From: Anaerolineae bacterium | GTDB lineage: Bacteria; Chloroflexota; Anaerolineae; 4572-78; J111 | NCBI GenBank assembly: GCA_016926805.1 | Contig: JAFGNV010000090.1 | Coordinates: forward strand, 100,834-164,833 | Direction of reading: 5' to 3' | DNA: 64,000 nucleotides | Shown here: positions 59,803-64,000 of the stretch, one piece after another | How positions within the stretch are numbered: the first letter of the stretch is position 1 | Layout: each line of letters starts with the position of its first letter | Notes under the pieces: model-generated | What the model saw: the letters and a program-made list of their open reading frames with translations, nothing else | Database searches by the model: none | What the model was told of the DNA's origin: nothing | Program-made: the position numbers and the translations under genes

Positions 59803-61728
59803 ATGTACGCAAACCCTATCGAACCAGTGGCCCTGAAAAACGTAACCATTGACCGGGGATTTTGGGGCGCGCGGATCGACACCAACCGCCGCGCCACCCT
59901 GCCCATTGAATACGAACAACTCAAAAAAACCGGGCGGATTGAGGCGTGGAAACTGGATTGGAATGAAGGCAAGTCCTACAAACCTCACCGCTTTTGGGAT
60001 TCAGACTCGGCCAAGTGGATAGAGGCGGCGGCCTACAGTTTGACCTCCCACCCCGATGAACATTTGGAGGCGCTGGTTGATGAAGTGATCGATTTGATTG
60101 AAAAGGCCCAACAACCGGATGGTTATCTCAACATTTTTTATACCGCCGTTGAACCCGAAAATCGTTGGGCTAATCTACGCGATTGGCATGAGTTGTACTG
60201 CGCCGGTCACCTGATTGAGGCGGCGGTGGCTTATTACCAAGTTACGGGCAAGCGCAAACTGCTGGACGTGATGATCCGCTATGCCAAATACATTGACCAG
60301 ATTTTTGGCCCCAACAAAGGTCAAAAACGTGGCTATCCCGGTCATCAAGAGATTGAACTGGCCCTGGTCAAACTTTACCGGGTTACCGGCCAACAACGTT
60401 ATCTTAATCTGGCCAAGTTTTTTATCGACGAGCGCGGCCAGCAACCGCCTTACTTTGACCTGGAAGCCAGAGCACGCGGCGAAGACCCCGTTAAAGATTA
60501 CTGGGCCGGAACTCACAAATACAACCAATCCCACGTGCCGGTGCGGGAACAAACCGAAGTGGTTGGCCATGCTGTTCGCGCCTGTTACATGTACGCCGGG
60601 ATGGCCGACGTTGCCGCCGAAACCAACGACCCAACCCTGGTTGAGGCTCTCCAACGCCTGTGGCAAAATGTTACCGAGAAGCGAATGTACATTACCGGCG
60701 GCATTGGCCCCACCCTCAGAAACGAAGGGTTTACCTTTGATTACGACCTGCCCAATGACATGGCCTATGCCGAAACCTGCGCCGCCATTGCCCTGGTTTT
60801 TTGGGCGCACCGCATGTTTCATTTGGACCCCGACCGTCGTTATATTGACGTGCTGGAACGTGCCCTGTACAACGGCGTGTTAAGCGGCGTCTCCCTGGAT
60901 GGCACTACTTTCTTTTATGCCAATCCCCTGGCCGCCTTTCCTGAGGTCAATCCATACCCCGGCGTCCCCCTCGACGAAACCAGGCACTATCGCCGCAGCG
61001 AATGGTTCGACTGTGCCTGCTGCCCGCCCAACCTGGCCCGCCTGCTGGCCAATTTGGGTCAATACGTTTACTCTACAGGCAAGAATGCAATTTACGTTCA
61101 TCTCTACACCGCCGCAAAGGCCCAAATTGATTTGAACGATCAGGTCATCCAGATAGAACAACAGACCAATTATCCCTGGGACGAAACCGTCCGTTTCGCC
61201 ATTCAATCCGAGCCGCCCGGCCAATTTACCCTGGCCTTGCGCCTACCCGGATGGTGTCGCCAGGCCAACATAAAGGTCAACGGACAGGCGATGTCAACAA
61301 TGACCGAACAGGGCTATGCCCGGATTGACCGGACCTGGCAGCCTGGCGACCAGGTCGAATTAACCCTGTCCATGCCGTTGGAGCGGATAGAAACGCATCC
61401 GCGAGTCCGGCAAAATGCCGGGCGTTTTGCCTTGCAGCGCGGCCCGGTGGTTTATTGCCTGGAAGAAGTGGACAACGGCCCCAATCTGGCCCATGTGATT
61501 ATCCCCAGGGAGAGCGAACCGGCAGTCACCTTCGACCGCAATCTTTTGGGTGGGGTATCGGTTATAACCGGCCAGGCCCTACGCCGCGACGTACAGAACT
61601 GGCCGAACGCACTTTACCGGCCCATCGAGTCGCCAAAGATGACTCCCTTCGCCTTTAAGGCCATCCCATACTGCTTCTGGGCCAACCGGCAGCCCGGCGA
61701 AATGCAGGTATGGTTAAGGGAGGGGTAG
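59803..61728 (+). CDS. GH127 beta-L-arabinofuranosidase (DUF1680)
   Basis: A protein of about 641 residues with an all-alpha barrel catalytic domain and C-terminal beta domains. The cysteine cluster DCACCPPN that supplies zinc ligands and the nucleophilic Cys of GH127 is intact, as are NRWANLRDWHELYCAGHLIEAAVAYY and the ITGGIG stretch. It removes beta-1,2-linked L-arabinofuranose from plant glycans; no signal peptide is visible. AAGGAGG lies six bases before ATG 59803, which is therefore preferred over 59800 or the upstream 59758. It is controlled presumably by the divergent AraC gene. Confidence 0.93.
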   Translation: MYANPIEPVALKNVTIDRGFWGARIDTNRRATLPIEYEQLKKTGRIEAWKLDWNEGKSYKPHRFWDSDSAKWIEAAAYSLTSHPDEHLEALVDEVIDLIEKAQQPDGYLNIFYTAVEPENRWANLRDWHELYCAGHLIEAAVAYYQVTGKRKLLDVMIRYAKYIDQIFGPNKGQKRGYPGHQEIELALVKLYRVTGQQRYLNLAKFFIDERGQQPPYFDLEARARGEDPVKDYWAGTHKYNQSHVPVREQTEVVGHAVRACYMYAGMADVAAETNDPTLVEALQRLWQNVTEKRMYITGGIGPTLRNEGFTFDYDLPNDMAYAETCAAIALVFWAHRMFHLDPDRRYIDVLERALYNGVLSGVSLDGTTFFYANPLAAFPEVNPYPGVPLDETRHYRRSEWFDCACCPPNLARLLANLGQYVYSTGKNAIYVHLYTAAKAQIDLNDQVIQIEQQTNYPWDETVRFAIQSEPPGQFTLALRLPGWCRQANIKVNGQAMSTMTEQGYARIDRTWQPGDQVELTLSMPLERIETHPRVRQNAGRFALQRGPVVYCLEEVDNGPNLAHVIIPRESEPAVTFDRNLLGGVSVITGQALRRDVQNWPNALYRPIESPKMTPFAFKAIPYCFWANRQPGEMQVWLREG

Positions 61729-61768
61729 ATATTTCAATCCGTTGAGCAGATATATTCAACTTGGTATA

Positions 61769-61799
61769 AACGGGGCGATGGGCGTATCGCCCCGTTTTT
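61769..61799 (+). terminator. Terminator after GH127
   Basis: AACGGGGCGAT (61769-61779) and ATCGCCCCGTT (61786-61796) form a perfect eleven-pair stem around six bases, with five Ts. It ends the GH127 transcript. Confidence 0.9.
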
Positions 61800-61825
61800 G
61801 TTTTGGGTTAGGCATATTTCTCTAC

Positions 61826-61854
61826 TTGAGTTCTGCCAAAGATGTGTTTATAAT
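61826..61854 (+). promoter_or_regulatory. Promoter of the sensor gene at the right edge
   Basis: TTGAGT (61826-61831) and a consensus TATAAT (61849-61854) are exactly 17 bases apart. Transcription would start near 61861 and give a leader of about 210 bases before ATG 62072. This covers most of the gene-free gap. Confidence 0.75.
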
Positions 61855-61872
61855 GTTATTAATAGTTATCGA

Positions 61873-61954
61873 GTTTGGAGGCGGGGGTTTTCGGGGCTTC
61901 TATCAACCGGCAGGTTTATTTAAATGCCCGGAAACCGGAGGCAAAACTCCAAAC
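61873..61954 (+). promoter_or_regulatory. Structured leader of the sensor gene
   Basis: GTTTGGAG (61873-61880) and CTCCAAAC (61947-61954) can close an 82-base domain that holds further GC-rich pairing words (GGTTT/AAACC, CCGG/CCGG). No known riboswitch class could be recognised. It might be a regulatory RNA element or simply secondary structure. Confidence 0.35.
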
Positions 61955-62071
61955 ATAACTCTTCATCAAATCCCCGACCAGCAATTGGTCTGATTTTTAG
62001 TTATTTCGGCAACCATTTTCTCCAAAACCTAGGGCAGGTTACAGATCAATCTGCGCAAGGAGAAATCTAAA

Positions 62072-64000
62072 ATGATAAACCACGCCAGACCCGCCAACCG
62101 GCAAGGCAAACGGCCCACCATTGGTTACTTGGTTTCAGAAATTGAACGTGATTTTGCCATGTTGCCCTGGCTGGGCATGATGGATGCGGCCCGCCAACAC
62201 AATGTCAATCTTATCACCTTCATTGCCGGTGTTTTGCGTCCGCCGAGTGGGCATTGGGGTCAGGCAAATATCCTCTGTGACCTAGCCAGCGCCGAATGCA
62301 TAGATGGACTCATCATCTGGCCGCCCGTGATGGGCGTATACCTGACCCAACCAAAAGTAAAAGCCTTTTGCCAACAATATGCTTCTTCCCTCCCGGTAGT
62401 GCTTTTAGAGGAAGAGGTCAAAAACGTCCCGCGAGTTACCCTTGACGATTATCAAGGTCTCCGTTTGGTGGTTGACCACCTGCTTGAAGTGCATGGCTAT
62501 CAACGGATTGCTTTTGCCGGTATGTTCAAAACCCATGCCGGTTTTAAGGAGCGGTATCGGGCGTATACCGACGCGCTGGCGGCGCATGACTTGCCGCTTG
62601 AGGACAAGTTAACCAAACCCTGGTTCCCTGATGAATTCATCTATCCCGACGGGCGTATTCATGAGAACGTGCTTGAGAATTGGTTAAGAGAGACGATGGC
62701 CGAGAAACCCGAGGCCATTATCGGGGTATGTGATACCATTGCCCTGGAGGTGATGGAAATATTACAGGCACAGGGAATCCGCATACCCGATGATGTAGCG
62801 GTAGTTGGTTTTGATGATGACAAAAAAAGCCGGGCTGTCACCCCCCCGCTGACAACATCCAACCCCTCCTTCTACAACTTGGGGCAACAGGCCATGGAGA
62901 AACTTCTGGCCCGGCTGGAAGGCAAAGCAATACCCGAGCGAGTGACCGTGTCACCACGATTGATAGTGCGCCAGTCGTGCGGTTGTTTGGACACGACGGT
63001 GGTACAGGTGGCGACCGAACCCATGCCGCGCTTCTCACCGTCGGAGTCGCTGGCAACGACGTTCAACCGGCAACAGTCGAAAATAGTGGACGAAATACTT
63101 CAAGCAGCAGAAGCTCACGCGGTGGCGGGGGTACAAAAACAGCTTGCCCAATTGTTAGATAAATTTGTGGCCGAAATTACCGGGCAGGTGAACGATGTAT
63201 TCCTGCGGCAATTAGACCGGATATTAGGCCAGGTGATGGCGGCCGGTGGCAATGTCGCTGCGTGGCACAGGGCGATAACAATGTTGCGCCGTTACACCTT
63301 ACCCTATCTGGACAATGACCAGGCCAGGTCTCGCGCCGAAATTTTATGGGAGCAGGCGCGGGTGATGATCGGCAAGGGGACAGAACGGGTTGAAGCCTAC
63401 CAACGATTAAAGGAGGAACAGCAGGCCAGCCACTTGCGTGAGGTGGGCCAGGCCGTAACTACCACCTTTGATATCGGCGAGTTGATGAACCTGCTCACCG
63501 AAAGACTGCCGAACCTGGGTATTCCCGGTTGTTATCTCTCATTATATGAAAACCCACAATCCTACCAATATCCCAACCCTGCGCCGGAATGGGCACGATT
63601 GATCCTGGCTTACAACGATGAGCGGCAAGCAACCCTGGCCTCGGGCGGGCAACGATTCCCCACCTGGCAGTTGATCCCGCCAGAGATCTGGCCGCAGGAT
63701 AGGGCCTATAGTTTTGTGGTTGAGCCGTTGTACTTTCAGCAAAATCAGATCGGGTTTGCCCTGTTTGAGGTGGGACCCCGCAATGGGAACATCTACGAGT
63801 CGCTCCGGGGAGAGATCAGCAGTGCGTTACAAGGAGCCTTGCTCTTGCAGGCGCGAGAAAAAGCAGAGGCCGCCCTGGAACAAGCCTACGCCGAGGTGGA
63901 ACAACAGGTGGCTGAACGAACGGCTGAGTTGCAGCGTGAAATAGCCGAACGCGAACGTTTGCAGCAAGAAATCATCGAGGCCCAACAACGCGCCATCCAG
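62072..64000 (+). CDS. LacI-type periplasmic-fold sensor fused to signalling coil (partial)
   Basis: The frame is open from ATG 62072 (AGGAG nine bases before) to the window end, 643 codons. Residues about 15-305 form a LacI/GalR-type sugar-binding domain (PTIGYLVSEIERDFAMLPW at the start, VVDHLLEVHGYQRIAFAG, IGVCDTIALEVMEIL, IPDDVAVVGFDDD) but without the N-terminal helix-turn-helix. A helical region (about 335-460) and a GAF-like domain (about 470-590) follow. A coiled coil then begins (EQQVAERTAELQREIAERERLQQEI), the usual lead into a histidine kinase. It is probably a cytoplasmic sugar-sensing kinase. The neighbouring GH127 and AraC genes fit that context. Confidence 0.85.
   Translation, partial: MINHARPANRQGKRPTIGYLVSEIERDFAMLPWLGMMDAARQHNVNLITFIAGVLRPPSGHWGQANILCDLASAECIDGLIIWPPVMGVYLTQPKVKAFCQQYASSLPVVLLEEEVKNVPRVTLDDYQGLRLVVDHLLEVHGYQRIAFAGMFKTHAGFKERYRAYTDALAAHDLPLEDKLTKPWFPDEFIYPDGRIHENVLENWLRETMAEKPEAIIGVCDTIALEVMEILQAQGIRIPDDVAVVGFDDDKKSRAVTPPLTTSNPSFYNLGQQAMEKLLARLEGKAIPERVTVSPRLIVRQSCGCLDTTVVQVATEPMPRFSPSESLATTFNRQQSKIVDEILQAAEAHAVAGVQKQLAQLLDKFVAEITGQVNDVFLRQLDRILGQVMAAGGNVAAWHRAITMLRRYTLPYLDNDQARSRAEILWEQARVMIGKGTERVEAYQRLKEEQQASHLREVGQAVTTTFDIGELMNLLTERLPNLGIPGCYLSLYENPQSYQYPNPAPEWARLILAYNDERQATLASGGQRFPTWQLIPPEIWPQDRAYSFVVEPLYFQQNQIGFALFEVGPRNGNIYESLRGEISSALQGALLLQAREKAEAALEQAYAEVEQQVAERTAELQREIAERERLQQEIIEAQQRAIQ

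Overview
The window reads as a chromosomal segment of a Chloroflexota bacterium, most likely Anaerolineae-like. This is inferred from gene style, not from a marker gene. The signs are many Hanks-type Ser/Thr kinases fused to extracellular sensor domains (TolB-type propellers, PASTA, a family-5 solute-binding protein), GAF-LuxR and PAS-kinase regulators, a GH42/GH127 glycosidase set, and short palindromic repeats between genes. No rRNA, tRNA, CRISPR array, integrase or phage gene was recognised. The left edge holds only the tail of a gene. The right edge cuts a sensor protein.

Layout. 1-7.2 kb: a small membrane protein, a triple-GAF LuxR regulator, a LysM/M23 murein hydrolase, a cold-shock protein, a PAS histidine kinase, a CheC-type phosphatase with a lone receiver, and a SufE-like protein. 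7.5-16.4 kb: a receptor kinase with a triplicated beta-propeller followed by a secreted SGNH/carbohydrate-binding-like protein, an M20 peptidase and a GH42 beta-galactosidase. 16.4-20.7 kb: nadC-nadA-nadB with cobO behind it, preceded by a clear promoter and a palindromic operator. 20.7-32.6 kb: cobalamin genes. These are cbiB-type cobD, then a long minus-strand run (btuF-btuC-btuD, GNAT, phosphatase, cobT, VOC protein, HAD, cobQ) led by a promoter, cobalamin riboswitch and intrinsic terminator, and upstream of it a threonine-phosphate decarboxylase-like gene. 32.6-41.5 kb: a secreted HExxH protein, a HAD phosphatase, PepF, a TPR lipoprotein, an SGNH-like membrane protein, the GTPase MeaB, a 53-residue Cys-rich protein and a phosphoesterase.

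41.5-48.5 kb is the most unusual stretch. It has a kinase-FHA-TM-solute-binding-protein fusion, a zinc-ribbon/PQQ-propeller/TPR/CARDB-like protein, and a receiver protein. The last two share an ungapped 53-residue helical segment (C-terminal in one, N-terminal in the other), which suggests homotypic docking in one signalling pathway. 48.6-54.4 kb: tgt, a four-helix-bundle cassette bracketed by repeats that also encode the last residues of both genes, uppP, a PstS-like lipoprotein, an MBL hydrolase, a 600-bp gene-free stretch, a HAD nucleotidase and a YbgC-type thioesterase. 54.6-64 kb: ftsH with a duplicated operator-like leader, a PASTA kinase, a divergent AraC regulator/GH127 arabinofuranosidase pair, and a LacI-type sensor fused to a coiled coil that runs off the end.

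How the genes connect. NadC makes nicotinate mononucleotide, which CobT consumes to activate the lower ligand of B12. CobO, CobQ, CobD/CbiB and the decarboxylase act in the same pathway, and MeaB serves a B12-dependent mutase. The NAD operon and the B12 operon each have their own visible control site.
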